Of a stretch of DNA of 47,270 nt, positions 19,036 to 27,015 are shown in pieces. Numbering within the stretch: position 1 is the stretch's first letter; each line of letters begins with the position of its first letter. Position numbers and translations under genes: made by a program. The stretch spans positions 1 to 47,270 of the forward strand of contig JAKVBK010000024.1 of assembly GCA_022447275.1 (NCBI GenBank). Direction: 5' to 3'. The stretch is from Oceanicola sp. (lineage in GTDB: Bacteria; Pseudomonadota; Alphaproteobacteria; Rhodobacterales; Rhodobacteraceae). The notes beneath the pieces are model-generated. The model saw nothing but the letters and a program-made list of their open reading frames with translations, ran no database searches and was not told the origin of the DNA.

Positions 19036-19063
19036 GAAGGGCGCGGAATGTACCGCGCCCTTC
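19036..19063 (-). terminator. intercistronic stem-loop between bztA and bztB
   Basis: An 11-bp perfect stem (19036-19046 with 19053-19063) with a 6-base loop starts about 12 bases after the bztA stop. No long T run follows on the minus strand, so it is more likely a 3' mRNA stabiliser or partial terminator. Such an element gives more binding protein than permease in many ABC operons. Confidence 0.7.
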
Positions 19064-19074
19064 CCGAGAGGTCT

Positions 19075-20097
19075 TTAGCGGAACGGCGGCGAGTACAGCA
19101 GACCACCGTCGGTGTACGAGGCGTTCAGGCCACGTGCCAGGCCAATCGCCGTGGACTCACCGATGTTGTCTTCGAAGATCTCGGCGTAGTTGCCGCTGAC
19201 GGACAGTGCGCGTACGGCCCACTGAGCGTCGAGGCCCAGCATTTCGCCCAGCGTACCTTCGGTGCCCAGCAGACGGTTGATTTCCGGCGTTGCCGGGTCA
19301 GCCGCAGCTGCTTTGTCTGCAACGTTATCGGAGGTCACGCCCAGCTCTTCAGCCGTGATCAGCGCGTTCAGCGTCCAGCGGACGATGTCGCCCCACTCGT
19401 TGTCGCCGTGGCGAACAAGCGGACCGAGCGGCTCCTTGGAGATGATCTCGGGCAGAACAACGTGTGCCGACGGATCTTCAAAAGCAGCGCGGGTTGCGGC
19501 CAGGCCGGATGCGTCCGTGGTGTAGACGTCACATGCGCCTTCCAGGTACAGCGGCTGTGCTTCAGCGTTGGTTTCGATCGGAACCGGCTCGTAGCTGATG
19601 CCGTTGGCACGGAAGAAATCGGCCAGGTTCAGCTCGGTGGTGGTGCCGGTCTGGATGCAGACGGTTGCGCCGTCCAGATCCTTGGCGGAGGACACGCCCA
19701 GCTCTGCAGGAACCATGAAGCCCTGACCGTCATAGTAGTTGACGCCCACGAATTCGAACTTCAGGTCAACGTCGCGCGAGAAGGTCCAGGTGGTGTTCCG
19801 GGCCAGCATGTCGATTTCGCCGGAAGCAAGCGCGGTGAAGCGCGTCTTACCGGTGGTCGGCACGAATTCAACGGCGGATGCGTCACCCAGCACAGCAGCT
19901 GCAACGGCGCGGCACACAGCCACGTCGAAACCCTGCCATTCGCCATTGGCGTCGGGAGCAGCAAAGCCCACCAGACCGGTGGACACGCCGCAGTTCAGCG
20001 TGCCGCGGGCCTTGACGTCGTCCAGCGTGCCAGCGGCAGCCATTCCACCAGACACGCCAGCGAGCGCCAGTGCGCCGATAAATACGGATTTTTTCAT
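19075..20097 (-). CDS. bztA: acidic amino acid ABC transporter, periplasmic binding protein
   Basis: The 340-residue solute-binding protein has a signal peptide MKKSVFIGALALAGVSG with likely cleavage near residue 22. The mature part fits the BztA/AapJ family: LNCGVSTGLVGFAAPD at the start, DVAVCRAVAAAVLGD, VEFVPTTGKTRF and LLARNTTWTF-SRD. It binds glutamate, glutamine, aspartate or asparagine in the known Rhodobacter system. GGAAGAGG precedes the ATG. It is the first gene of the bzt operon and has a long upstream region with several palindromes. Confidence 0.94.
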   Translation of the reverse strand: MKKSVFIGALALAGVSGGMAAAGTLDDVKARGTLNCGVSTGLVGFAAPDANGEWQGFDVAVCRAVAAAVLGDASAVEFVPTTGKTRFTALASGEIDMLARNTTWTFSRDVDLKFEFVGVNYYDGQGFMVPAELGVSSAKDLDGATVCIQTGTTTELNLADFFRANGISYEPVPIETNAEAQPLYLEGACDVYTTDASGLAATRAAFEDPSAHVVLPEIISKEPLGPLVRHGDNEWGDIVRWTLNALITAEELGVTSDNVADKAAAADPATPEINRLLGTEGTLGEMLGLDAQWAVRALSVSGNYAEIFEDNIGESTAIGLARGLNASYTDGGLLYSPPFR

Positions 20098-20348
20098 TTT
20101 TACCTCTTCCTGATTGTCGTGAACCTATCGTGATCCACCGACAAGCCGTCCAGTTTGTGAACGACAGTGACTAGATTTGAGAGTGTTACCTCTCCCCTCA
20201 GTGGGGGGAGAGTGCCATTCTGAGACCTTAGGTCAAGGTGCTGAACGGTGCAAAAGCCCTCATTGGCCTTTTTTTTCATCGATTAGGACGTGTTTACCCA
20301 AGGTAAACGGGCAGATCGTGATTCATGGGCACAACCTGAACGCTATTT
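20098..20348 (-). other. bztA upstream region with palindromes and stem-loops
   Basis: This 251-base gap holds several dyads: a hairpin CTCTCCCC/GGGGAGAG (20190-20197 with 20205-20212), GACCT-T-AGGTC (20224-20234), and GTTTACC-CAA-GGTAAAC (20292-20308). Between the last two, AAAAGCC/GGCCTTTT near 20252-20270 may be a weak terminator of the ATP12 gene. No convincing -35/-10 pair was found. Any of the palindromes could be an operator for nitrogen or amino acid control, but no regulator is assigned. Confidence 0.5.
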
Positions 20349-21071
20349 TCATGCGTCAGGTGTGCTTAAACGTAAGAATCGTTCTGCGTGGAGGAAGTCG
20401 TTTCGCTTGCGTTCCGCCACCTCTTCCGCCTCTTCGTCGATGCCCCATTGCTCGGCCTGGAACTGCTCGTCGAGGCGGGAACGGTTCCATAGATCTGCAC
20501 TGTCCAAAACCTCGTGCATCACAGCCAAACCGATCACAAGAGAGCCGGACAGCGCCACCAGATCGTGCATCGCAGCGAGCTGAAACGGGGTGAGCGCGCG
20601 GATCTGTTGTTCGAGCGTGGCAACGCTGTTTGCGGGCTGCGCCACATGCATGATCCCCGATGTGGCCGACAGAGGTGCGCCCAGCCCGGACGCAGCCCAG
20701 TCGAGCAGCGGGTCCCAGGCATCGGCCTGCCGCTGCACAAGGCTTTCGGGGCCATCGGCCCGGTAGCACAGCAGATCACTGCCGCCATATTCGGCAACCA
20801 GCGCGGCGACCTCGTCGAACTGCGGCACGATCTTGTCGATTGCGGAGTTGGCCGAGCGGGTGAAAGGCATCGAGGCCGGGTCGATTTCCCCTTCCTGGGC
20901 CCCCCATTCCGCGGCTATGGCCGCAGCCAGGCCCGCTGAAGGCAGAACAAGCTGCGCCTTGGCGGGCGTGCGCAGGGCCCGCCCGTCTAATTCCACCTGC
21001 CAGCCAAGCCCATCCGCGCCTTCCGCCACGGCGGCCTGCTTCCAGAAACGTTTCTTCTTCCATTCACTCAA
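20349..21071 (-). CDS. ATP12 family chaperone (F1-ATPase assembly)
   Basis: The 240-residue protein matches the ATP12 family found in alphaproteobacteria and mitochondria, where it assists assembly of the F1 alpha subunit. Features are KRFWKQAAV at the start, WQVELDGRALRTPAKAQLVLPS, the EWGAQEGEIDPASMPFTR block and DLLCYRADGPE. The C-terminal EEAEEVAERKRNDF is acidic and helical. It begins 4 bases after the HAD gene stop and is the last gene of the rarA-crcB-rlu-HAD-ATP12 series. Confidence 0.92.
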   Translation of the reverse strand: MSEWKKKRFWKQAAVAEGADGLGWQVELDGRALRTPAKAQLVLPSAGLAAAIAAEWGAQEGEIDPASMPFTRSANSAIDKIVPQFDEVAALVAEYGGSDLLCYRADGPESLVQRQADAWDPLLDWAASGLGAPLSATSGIMHVAQPANSVATLEQQIRALTPFQLAAMHDLVALSGSLVIGLAVMHEVLDSADLWNRSRLDEQFQAEQWGIDEEAEEVAERKRNDFLHAERFLRLSTPDA

Positions 21072-21075
21072 GGCG

Positions 21076-21762
21076 TTACCTCGTTTCCCAAAGGGCCTCT
21101 AGCGCGGGGGCCAAGGCGTCAAAATGGGTGATCACGGCCCGGGCGCCTGCCGCGCGCAAGGCCTCCACACTGTGATAGCCCCAAGCCACTCCAATCGCGG
21201 CAACGCCAGCGGCCACCGCCATCTGCATATCGTATTCCGTATCGCCGATCATGACGGCATCCCTCGCCAATACGCCCGTATCGTCCAGGGCGGCCAGCAC
21301 CATTGCGGGATGCGGCTTGGAAGGATGATCATCGGCAACCTGACGCGTGACGAAATAGGGCTCGAGCCCGTGGGCTGCCAGAACAGCTTGTGTGCCGCGT
21401 CGTGACTTGCCCGTGGCGATGCCCAGCAATGTACTGTCTTGACCGTGCAAGGCATCCAACGCCGCCCGCGCACCGGGGTAAAGCGGCGACGCCGCCCGTG
21501 GATCCCCTGCTTGGCGCAGATCAAAGAAGGCCTGCTTGTAGGCCTCGACCAACTCAGCGCGGACTGCCGCATCTGCCTGCGGTGCAAGGCGCAGCATGGC
21601 CTGCGGCAGCGACAACCCCACAATGCCAAGGATCGCTGCCCGCTCAGGGGCCGGCACCGCCAGGGCCTCAAAGGCGGTTTCCATCGCGGCAATGATGTGG
21701 GCTTGGCTGTCAATCAACGTGCCATCGAGATCAAACAGCACCAGCCGCAAGCCGGCCATCAA
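21076..21762 (-). CDS. HAD-superfamily hydrolase, phosphoglycolate phosphatase-like
   Basis: The 228-residue HAD subfamily IA phosphatase has the nucleophile motif DLDGT (11-15; D11 and D13), motif II in LLGIATGKS and motif IV in [12 protein letters not shown]. The C1 cap lies at about 18-90. The best family match I can give is a Gph/PGP-like phosphatase; the substrate is uncertain. The start overlaps the stop of the pseudouridine synthase gene (ATGA), so translation is coupled. Confidence 0.88.
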   Translation of the reverse strand: MMAGLRLVLFDLDGTLIDSQAHIIAAMETAFEALAVPAPERAAILGIVGLSLPQAMLRLAPQADAAVRAELVEAYKQAFFDLRQAGDPRAASPLYPGARAALDALHGQDSTLLGIATGKSRRGTQAVLAAHGLEPYFVTRQVADDHPSKPHPAMVLAALDDTGVLARDAVMIGDTEYDMQMAVAAGVAAIGVAWGYHSVEALRAAGARAVITHFDALAPALEALWETR

Positions 21763-22808
21763 TGGAGCTCCGCAAAGGGGTCATCGGCGGCCAGATCCTC
21801 GCTCCAGCCCAAGGTATCCCAACTGGCGGCCATATGCGCAGGCAAGGGGGCATCGAAGGTGATCGACTGGCGCGTGACCGGATGCAGCACCGTCAAAGAG
21901 CGGGCGTGCAGGTGCAGTTTCTTGGAGATGATGCCGCCAAGCTGGGCCCCCCATCCGTCGCCAAGGTTTTCCTGCCGGGAGCCGCCATATTTGCCGTCCC
22001 CAATAATCGGGTGGCCGATCTCGGCCATGTGGGCGCGCAGCTGATGGGTGCGGCCCGTCACGGGCTCCAGCGCCACCCATGCGGCGCGGCTGGCGACACG
22101 GTACAGTGTCGCATAGAGGCTGTGCGCCCGCTTGGCGCCCTCAGTGGCCGCCACGTCAGCGGGATGCACACAGCGCATCTTTTCGCCTTCACCGCCGCGG
22201 CCATGGCCCCCTGCTTTCACAAGCCCATAGCGGATCTCACCCAAGTAAGGCGTCGGCACACCGGCCACGAGCGCCCAGTAGATCTTGCGGGCTTCGCGGT
22301 GCCGGATCGCCTCCGTGAGGGCCTTGGCCACCTCGCGACTGCGCGCCATGAGCAACACGCCGGACGTGTCCTTGTCGAGGCGGTGCACAAGGCGGGGCTT
22401 TTCATCCAGCTCAAACCGCAGCGCTTCGGCAAGCCCATCCACATGACGATTGCCCTGACCCGAGCCACCCTGCGTGGGCAGGCCCGGCGGCTTGTTGAGG
22501 GCGATGATATGCGCATCCCGATAAATCACCGCGTCCTGGATCATGCGCACATCCGCATCCGACAGGCGCGGACGCGGCGGGGCCGTCGGCTGCGTTTCCT
22601 GTGCCGGAAGCGGCGGTATGCGGATCTCTTGCCCCACCTCGATGCGGGTGGCCGGCTTGGCGCGCGCGCCCTCTACGCGCACCTCGCCTTTGCGGCATGC
22701 CTTCTCGATGCGGCCTTGAGTGAAGGTCGGGAACCGGCGCTTGAGCCAGCGATCAAGGCGTTGATCCCCTTCCCCTTCAGGAACGCGAATTTTCTGAACA
22801 CCACTCAT
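21759..22808 (-). CDS. RluC/RluA-family 23S rRNA or tRNA pseudouridine synthase
   Basis: The 349-residue protein has an N-terminal S4 RNA-binding domain (about 10-62) and a catalytic domain with HRLDKDTSG (143-150 region; D145 is the catalytic Asp). Later blocks [20 protein letters not shown] are diagnostic of the family. The S4 domain favours RluC or RluD over RluA; which uridines are modified is not clear. The ATG at 22808 overlaps the crcB stop, so the longer frame to 22862 is rejected. Confidence 0.92.
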   Translation of the reverse strand: MSGVQKIRVPEGEGDQRLDRWLKRRFPTFTQGRIEKACRKGEVRVEGARAKPATRIEVGQEIRIPPLPAQETQPTAPPRPRLSDADVRMIQDAVIYRDAHIIALNKPPGLPTQGGSGQGNRHVDGLAEALRFELDEKPRLVHRLDKDTSGVLLMARSREVAKALTEAIRHREARKIYWALVAGVPTPYLGEIRYGLVKAGGHGRGGEGEKMRCVHPADVAATEGAKRAHSLYATLYRVASRAAWVALEPVTGRTHQLRAHMAEIGHPIIGDGKYGGSRQENLGDGWGAQLGGIISKKLHLHARSLTVLHPVTRQSITFDAPLPAHMAASWDTLGWSEDLAADDPFAELH

Positions 22809-23185
22809 GCCAAGGCCCCCCGGACAGCCCAAATTCCAAGCGCCAACGCCCCGACCGAACACATAACAGACGCACCGACATACAGGGCCGCAAGCCCGGC
22901 CTGGCCGCGCTCGATCAATGTCACCGTCTCGAGGGAAAACGCCGAGAAGGTGGTGAAGCCGCCCAGAATGCCCGTTGCCACGAAGGGCGACAGGTGGGTG
23001 AGCCCGCGCTGGCCCGCATAGACGATGAACGCCCCCATCAGGAACGACCCAACAATATTGACCGTGATCACACCAAGGGGGAAACCTGTCAGCCCGAAAA
23101 GGCGCACCACGGCAACTCCGGTCAGATACCGGGCCGCGGCGCCGATGGCACCGCCAAGCGCAACTTGGGTCAGCGTAAAGATCAT
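22805..23185 (-). CDS. crcB: fluoride channel Fluc/CrcB
   Basis: This 126-residue protein with four membrane helices exports fluoride as a dual-topology dimer. The family motifs [10 protein letters not shown] (10-19), [10 protein letters not shown] and [13 protein letters not shown] are present. No fluoride riboswitch was recognised in the 31 bases before it. It overlaps the pseudouridine synthase start by 4 bases and follows rarA closely, so it is probably constitutive within this operon. Confidence 0.94.
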   Translation of the reverse strand: MIFTLTQVALGGAIGAAARYLTGVAVVRLFGLTGFPLGVITVNIVGSFLMGAFIVYAGQRGLTHLSPFVATGILGGFTTFSAFSLETVTLIERGQAGLAALYVGASVMCSVGALALGIWAVRGALA

Positions 23186-23216
23186 GGGGCGTCCCTTACG
23201 CCTGCCACAGCCCTTG

Positions 23217-24536
23217 TCAACTGTTGCCAGTGTCCTGCCGCTTGGCGCGCAGCTTGTCGAAATAAGCGACACGCTTGCCCAGATCGCGTTCAAAGCCCCG
23301 GTCCACCGGCTGATAGAAGCCGGGGCGTTCCATCCCGTCCGGGAAATAGGTCTGGCCGGAAAAGCCGTCTTCGGCGTCATGATCGTAGGCATAGCCGGCC
23401 CCAAAGCCTTGCTCTTTCATCAGCGCGGTAGGCGCATTCAGAATATGGGCCGGAGGGGGGGCACTGCCGGTCTGGGCTGCGGCCGCCATGGCAGCCTTAT
23501 AGGCCACGTAAGCGGCGTTGGATTTCGGTGCGAGCGCGAGGTAGGTGACGGCCTGTGCAAGCGCCAGTTCGCCCTCAGGGCTGCCCAAGCGCTCGTAAGT
23601 GTCCCAAGCGGCGAGGCACTGCACCTGCGCTTGCGGATCCGCCAGCCCAATATCCTCGACAGCCATCCGCGTGATCCGCCGCGCAAGGTAGCGGGGATCC
23701 TCCCCGCCCTTCAGCATGCGGGCCAGCCAGTAGAGCGCTGCATCGGGATCAGACCCGCGCACGGATTTGTGCAAAGCTGAGATCAGATTGTAGTGTTGGT
23801 CTCCGGATTTGTCATAGACCGCCGCCCGGGCAGATAGCCGGGCCGAAAGCGCCGCAGGTTCGATCGGCTCGGCCAAGCGCCACGCGGCCACTTGCTCGGC
23901 CAAATTCAACAGCGCGCGGCCATCGCCATCGGCCATCTCCAAAAGCGCCTGCCGGGCGGATGGGCGCAACGGCAGCGCGCCCAGTTCCTGCTCAGCCCGC
24001 GCCAGCAGCGCTTCGAGGGCCTCCGTATCGAGGCGCTGCAACATCATGACCTGCGCGCGCGACAGAACCGCCGCGTTCAATTCGAAAGACGGGTTCTCGG
24101 TGGTTGCCCCGACGAGCAGGATCGTCCCATCCTCCATGTAGGGCAGAAACCCATCTTGCTGCGCCTTGTTGAACCGGTGAATTTCATCCACGAAAAGCAG
24201 AGTGCCCTGCCCCATGCGACGCCGATCCGTGGCGGCGGCAAACACCTTCTTGAGATCCGCTACGCCAGAGAAGATGGCGGAAATCTGTACAAAATGCAGA
24301 TCGGATTCGCGGGCCAGCAGGCGGGCAATGGTCGTTTTGCCGACACCGGGCGGCCCCCACAGGATCAACGAGCCAAGATTGGAAGCTTGCAACATGGCCC
24401 CCAACGGCCCATCCGGCCCGAGCAGGGCCTCCTGACCAATCACATCCCCCAGCCGATCCGGGCGCAGACGATCGGCGAGCGGGCGCGGTGCGCCGGTTTC
24501 GGCCGTTTCGGCCCGGGTGGAAAATAGATCAGCCAT
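23217..24536 (-). CDS. rarA: replication-associated recombination protein RarA (MgsA)
   Basis: This 439-residue AAA+ ATPase acts at stalled replication forks. Walker A is GPPGVGKTT (61-69), Walker B is LLFVDEIHRFNKAQQD, and sensor 1 is in LLVGATTENPSFELN. The C-terminal region has the SALHKSVRGSDPDAALYWLARML block typical of RarA/WRNIP1. The start at 24536 (MADLFS) is preferred over the longer frame. It heads the operon rarA-crcB-rlu-HAD-ATP12. Confidence 0.95.
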   Translation of the reverse strand: MADLFSTRAETAETGAPRPLADRLRPDRLGDVIGQEALLGPDGPLGAMLQASNLGSLILWGPPGVGKTTIARLLARESDLHFVQISAIFSGVADLKKVFAAATDRRRMGQGTLLFVDEIHRFNKAQQDGFLPYMEDGTILLVGATTENPSFELNAAVLSRAQVMMLQRLDTEALEALLARAEQELGALPLRPSARQALLEMADGDGRALLNLAEQVAAWRLAEPIEPAALSARLSARAAVYDKSGDQHYNLISALHKSVRGSDPDAALYWLARMLKGGEDPRYLARRITRMAVEDIGLADPQAQVQCLAAWDTYERLGSPEGELALAQAVTYLALAPKSNAAYVAYKAAMAAAAQTGSAPPPAHILNAPTALMKEQGFGAGYAYDHDAEDGFSGQTYFPDGMERPGFYQPVDRGFERDLGKRVAYFDKLRAKRQDTGNS

Positions 24537-24594
24537 GGGTGCAAAGTAACGCTGTTTGCCAGCCGTTGAAATCGCTTGTTTCCGGCAGTGCCCC

Positions 24595-24627
24595 AAAGGG
24601 AAAAGAGCCGGGCGATGGCCCGGCTCT
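24595..24627 (-). terminator. terminator after luxI
   Basis: A perfect 10-bp stem (24604-24613 with 24618-24627) with loop GATG/CATC is followed on the minus strand by TTT and a T-containing tail. It lies about 24 bases after the luxI stop and separates it from rarA. Confidence 0.85.
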
Positions 24628-24650
24628 GTCCCGCTGTTTGCAATGGCGCC

Positions 24651-25238
24651 TTAGTGAAGCTTGGCGCCAAGATTGATCTTCACAACCTGATTGTCGATCC
24701 CGTCGATATGCATCACACGGCCAGCCGCCTGCGCATCGAGGCCGCAACGGCGCGCCCAACGCGGCCAGTTGGCCGGAATCAGCCCAAGCACCTGGGTGGC
24801 CCCCAACTGGCGTGCAGAGCGGGTCATTTCCGTGATCAGGTGCGCATGTACGCGCCGACGGATCTTCATCGGCGTGTCATGGGCCACGAAAACGCGGCTG
24901 CTTTCCCAAATGTGATCGGCAATAGGGGCCTCTTCAAAAAGCAGATCGGAGGGGATGGAGTCCAACAGGCCCAGTTGGGCATCCCGGATCATGTAGGTGT
25001 AAATTCCGCACCGTGCGGTGGTCGGGGTCAGGCGGATGCCCGCCATAACCCGGCCAAACTCGTGGACCGCGATCCAACGGCTCGCGGGCGTATCGTACTG
25101 ATCGTACTCCATGCCCATGGCTTCCGGCAGATCCCATTGGTTTTGAACAATGAAAGACTGGCGCCGGGCGCGCAGAAGATTGGCGAACAATTCGCCATGG
25201 TTATGGATGTTCTCGAAAGACAAGGTCGTCGTTTGCAT
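24651..25238 (-). CDS. luxI: acyl-homoserine lactone synthase (LuxI family)
   Basis: The 195-residue autoinducer synthase joins S-adenosylmethionine and an acyl donor to make an N-acyl-homoserine lactone. The conserved residues are present: R26, F29, W35, E44, D46 and D49 in the N-terminal catalytic face, R69 in GIRLTPT, and E112 and R115 in WESSRVFV. A strong GGAGG supports ATG 25238. It lies 65 bases downstream of the luxR gene on the same strand and ends at a terminator. No lux box was found in the gap, so co-transcription with luxR is likely. Acyl chain length cannot be predicted here. Confidence 0.93.
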   Translation of the reverse strand: MQTTTLSFENIHNHGELFANLLRARRQSFIVQNQWDLPEAMGMEYDQYDTPASRWIAVHEFGRVMAGIRLTPTTARCGIYTYMIRDAQLGLLDSIPSDLLFEEAPIADHIWESSRVFVAHDTPMKIRRRVHAHLITEMTRSARQLGATQVLGLIPANWPRWARRCGLDAQAAGRVMHIDGIDNQVVKINLGAKLH

Positions 25239-25303
25239 TGTGGTCCTCCAGCAGCAGGGTGGATGAGGTTGATGGAGGAAGCCCGACCAACTTCGCCGGA
25301 TCA

Positions 25304-25939
25304 TCACAGAAGACCATAATCCTTTGCCCTTTGGATCGCCTCGGCCGTGGTGCGTGCCATAAGGCGTTCCCGGGCCGCAGTGAGGCGCGCTTTCAAGGCG
25401 CTTTCGGATATGTTCAGCTTGGCCGCTGCGGCCGTGTGCCTATCCCCGGCTGCAATGAGTCGGAGGGCTTCCTGTTGCGCCTGCGTCAAGCTGTCTGGGG
25501 GTTCAGTAATGCTGTGCAAATGACGAATAATGGCTCCGATGCGGTCCACTTCTTCGTCGCTGAATTCTCGATCAGAGTGTGCCGCACCACCAATCGTACG
25601 GGATTTCATCTCCCCACACGATACCGCCACCCCGTATTTCAGACCGAAAGATTCAGCCTCTACCCAGAACCCGAACGGGTCTGGAAGATCAATTTCGCTC
25701 CAGCGTGTCGTCCCCTCTACTGAAAAACCCCAGGCGACCATCGGATCGCGCAGCTGATAGGCCTGCGCGGTATAATGATCGATCCATGCCCGGTCGTATG
25801 TCTGAAACAAAAGCAGCGGTGTCGCGAAGCGAATATGTAAACCAACAAAGTACCCAGCAGGCGATAAAGCCCCAAGCTCCGCCAGGTACTTATCCACTTC
25901 GGCAGTGACAGACATATCTTCCGGGCGACGTACAGACAT
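25304..25939 (-). CDS. luxR: LuxR-family quorum-sensing transcriptional regulator
   Basis: The regulator has an autoinducer-binding domain (about 15-145) and a C-terminal LuxR-type HTH (about 150-211). The signal-pocket residues are conserved: W52, Y56, D65, P66 and W80 (numbered from ATG 25939). The HTH reads LTQAQQEALRLIAAG followed by SESALKARLTAARERL. The start is uncertain: ATG 25939 would be nearly leaderless from the predicted promoter, while ATG 25915 has a GGAAG that is only 2 bases away. The cognate luxI is immediately downstream. The promoter region carries two phased palindromes that may be its own binding site. Confidence 0.92.
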   Translation of the reverse strand: MSVRRPEDMSVTAEVDKYLAELGALSPAGYFVGLHIRFATPLLLFQTYDRAWIDHYTAQAYQLRDPMVAWGFSVEGTTRWSEIDLPDPFGFWVEAESFGLKYGVAVSCGEMKSRTIGGAAHSDREFSDEEVDRIGAIIRHLHSITEPPDSLTQAQQEALRLIAAGDRHTAAAAKLNISESALKARLTAARERLMARTTAEAIQRAKDYGLL

Positions 25940-25944
25940 GTCTT

Positions 25945-25973
25945 TTTAGACAAGTTGAGTCAAGTTGGGTCAA
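25945..25973 (-). promoter_or_regulatory. candidate luxR promoter
   Basis: On the minus strand TTGACC (25968-25973) and TCTAAA (25945-25950) are 17 bases apart. The expected transcription start is close to ATG 25939, so the mRNA would be leaderless or nearly so from that start. The spacer overlaps the tandem dyads. Confidence 0.5.
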
Positions 25974-25981
25974 CCTATAAT
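25953..25981 (+). promoter_or_regulatory. candidate plus-strand promoter of a small transcription unit
   Basis: A perfect TATAAT (25976-25981) is preceded at 17 bases by AGTTGA (25953-25958), a weak -35. It faces away from the luxR promoter. It overlaps the tandem palindromes, so both directions may be repressed or activated together. Confidence 0.45.
25955..25973. repeat. tandem palindromes TTGAGTCAA and TTGGGTCAA at 10-bp phasing
   Basis: Two 9-bp near-perfect palindromes lie at 25955-25963 and 25965-25973, each with TTG and CAA arms. They are one helical turn apart, so a protein bound to both would sit on the same face of the DNA. They fall between the two divergent promoters' core elements. 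This fits an operator controlling both luxR and the small plus-strand unit, possibly autoregulated by LuxR. The DNA-binding protein is not identified. Confidence 0.55.
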
Positions 25982-26013
25982 TGTATCTCCACGAAAGTTA
26001 CGTGGAGTCCACC

Positions 26014-26202
26014 TTGCAGCCCATAGAGCCTGTCACCTTCGCACGGCTAATGCAACTTCCGTCCGCTTTGCGCTCGGATGTGCTCGAATGTGCCAGCTCA
26101 ACAGAGATCAGCGCCCGACAGATGGAGCGGATGATCGAGGATATGCTTGTGAACTTAGTGACACGAGATGCTGCGGTGAGCTCAGGAACAGAGGTGCAGT
26201 AG
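26014..26202 (+). CDS. candidate small protein (62 aa) divergent from luxR
   Basis: A TTG start at 26014 has GGAG at 26004-26007, six bases upstream, giving a 62-residue acidic protein. It includes FARLMQLPSALRSDVLE, SARQMERMIEDMLVNLV and ends GTEVQ. No domain is recognised. A hairpin CTCCACG/CGTGGAG (25987-25993 with 26001-26007) overlaps the ribosome-binding site and could control translation. A strong terminator follows at 26253. The reading frame could be accidental, and the transcript could be an sRNA. Confidence 0.4.
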   Translation: MQPIEPVTFARLMQLPSALRSDVLECASSTEISARQMERMIEDMLVNLVTRDAAVSSGTEVQ

Positions 26203-26252
26203 CCTCGCTTCTCCACCGCCGCGCGAGGGGGAAGGGGAAGAAGACAGACTAG

Positions 26253-26284
26253 AAGGCCCGGGTGTCTCCCCCGGGCCTTTTTTT
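26253..26284 (+). terminator. strong rho-independent terminator of the small plus-strand unit
   Basis: A stem of about 10 bp (26253-26262 with 26270-26279) with loop TGTCTCC ends in a seven-base T run (26278-26284). No recognised gene other than the candidate small ORF lies upstream on this strand, so the terminator is evidence that this strand is transcribed. Confidence 0.8.
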
Positions 26285-26352
26285 ACGCATGCAGCGGAAA
26301 CCAAGATGCGGCCTTTGCTCTGGCGCGGCTGGGTTTTGCCGGGGGCGAAATA

Positions 26353-26380
26353 GCAAAACGCCGGCCCCTCAGGCCGGCGC
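26353..26380 (-). terminator. terminator after rplQ
   Basis: An 8-bp stem (26359-26366 with 26372-26379) is followed on the minus strand by TTTT (26355-26358). It lies about 40 bases after the rplQ stop and ends the alpha operon. Confidence 0.75.
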
Positions 26381-26420
26381 TTCGTATCTTTCCGTCAAGC
26401 CAGAAGGCCCGCGCGCGGGA

Positions 26421-26840
26421 TCAATCCTCCAGCGCTTCCTCAGCTTCGAGGCGGGCGCGGTCTGCGGCGCCTTTCGCTTCGGGATCGCGGTCCACCAGTT
26501 CGATGATTGCCATCGGAGCCATGTCGCCATAGCGGAAGCCAGCCTTCAGAACGCGGACATAGCCACCGGGGCGGTCAGCGTAACGGGGGCCCAGCACGTC
26601 AAACAGCTTGGCAACGTGCATGTCCTGCTTGAGACGTGCGGCCGCCTGACGGCGGGCGTGCAGATCACCACGCTTGCCGAGGGTGATCAGCTTGTCGACG
26701 ACGCGCTTGAGTTCCTTGGCCTTGGGCAGGGTGGTTTTGATCTGCTCATGTTCGATGAGCGAGCCGGCCATGTTGGCAAACAGGGCCTTGCGGTGTTCGT
26801 GGGTGCGGTTCAGGCGGCGGTAGCCACGTGCATGACGCAT
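26421..26840 (-). CDS. rplQ: 50S ribosomal protein L17
   Basis: The 139-residue protein starts [20 protein letters not shown], the L17 hallmark, and carries [19 protein letters not shown] and the [12 protein letters not shown] motif. An acidic tail (EAEEALED) ends it. ATG 26840 is preceded by AAGGA, and the longer frame to 26972 is rejected. A 175-base gap with a terminator-like hairpin separates it from rpoA. Confidence 0.97.
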   Translation of the reverse strand: MRHARGYRRLNRTHEHRKALFANMAGSLIEHEQIKTTLPKAKELKRVVDKLITLGKRGDLHARRQAAARLKQDMHVAKLFDVLGPRYADRPGGYVRVLKAGFRYGDMAPMAIIELVDRDPEAKGAADRARLEAEEALED

Positions 26841-26973
26841 GATTTCATTCCTTCGATATGTGCCCTCTACGGGCGATTTTGCTTTGTCCGGCCGGGGATG
26901 CGTGTCACCCAGCTCACCTTGGGGCTTTGTGCCCGGGTCTTGATGTGCCTGCGCCCATCGGGCGGTCGGCAAA

Positions 26974-27008
26974 AGGATGGGGCCGCCTTATCAGCGCGGT
27001 CCCATCCT
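26974..27008 (-). terminator. terminator-like hairpin between rpoA and rplQ
   Basis: AGGATGGG pairs with CCCATCCT (26974-26981 with 27001-27008), with an inner CCGC/GCGG helix. On the minus strand it is followed by TTTT (26971-26974). It begins 7 bases after the rpoA stop. It could be a partial terminator lowering rplQ, or an mRNA stability element. Confidence 0.55.
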
Positions 27009-27015
27009 AAGAAGA

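Noticed and set aside
16384-19078. Long plus-strand frames opposite bztC and bztB
   Set aside because: Their translations are rich in His, Gln, Arg and Asp, typical of antisense reading of membrane protein genes.
23186-23216. Fluoride riboswitch before crcB
   Set aside because: Only 31 bases separate crcB from rarA, too short for the known motif, and no GGNGAU-type start was seen.
25239-25303. Possible lux box between luxR and luxI
   Set aside because: I looked for CTG-N10-CAG type dyads in the 65-base gap on both strands and found none convincing. Co-transcription with luxR is simpler.
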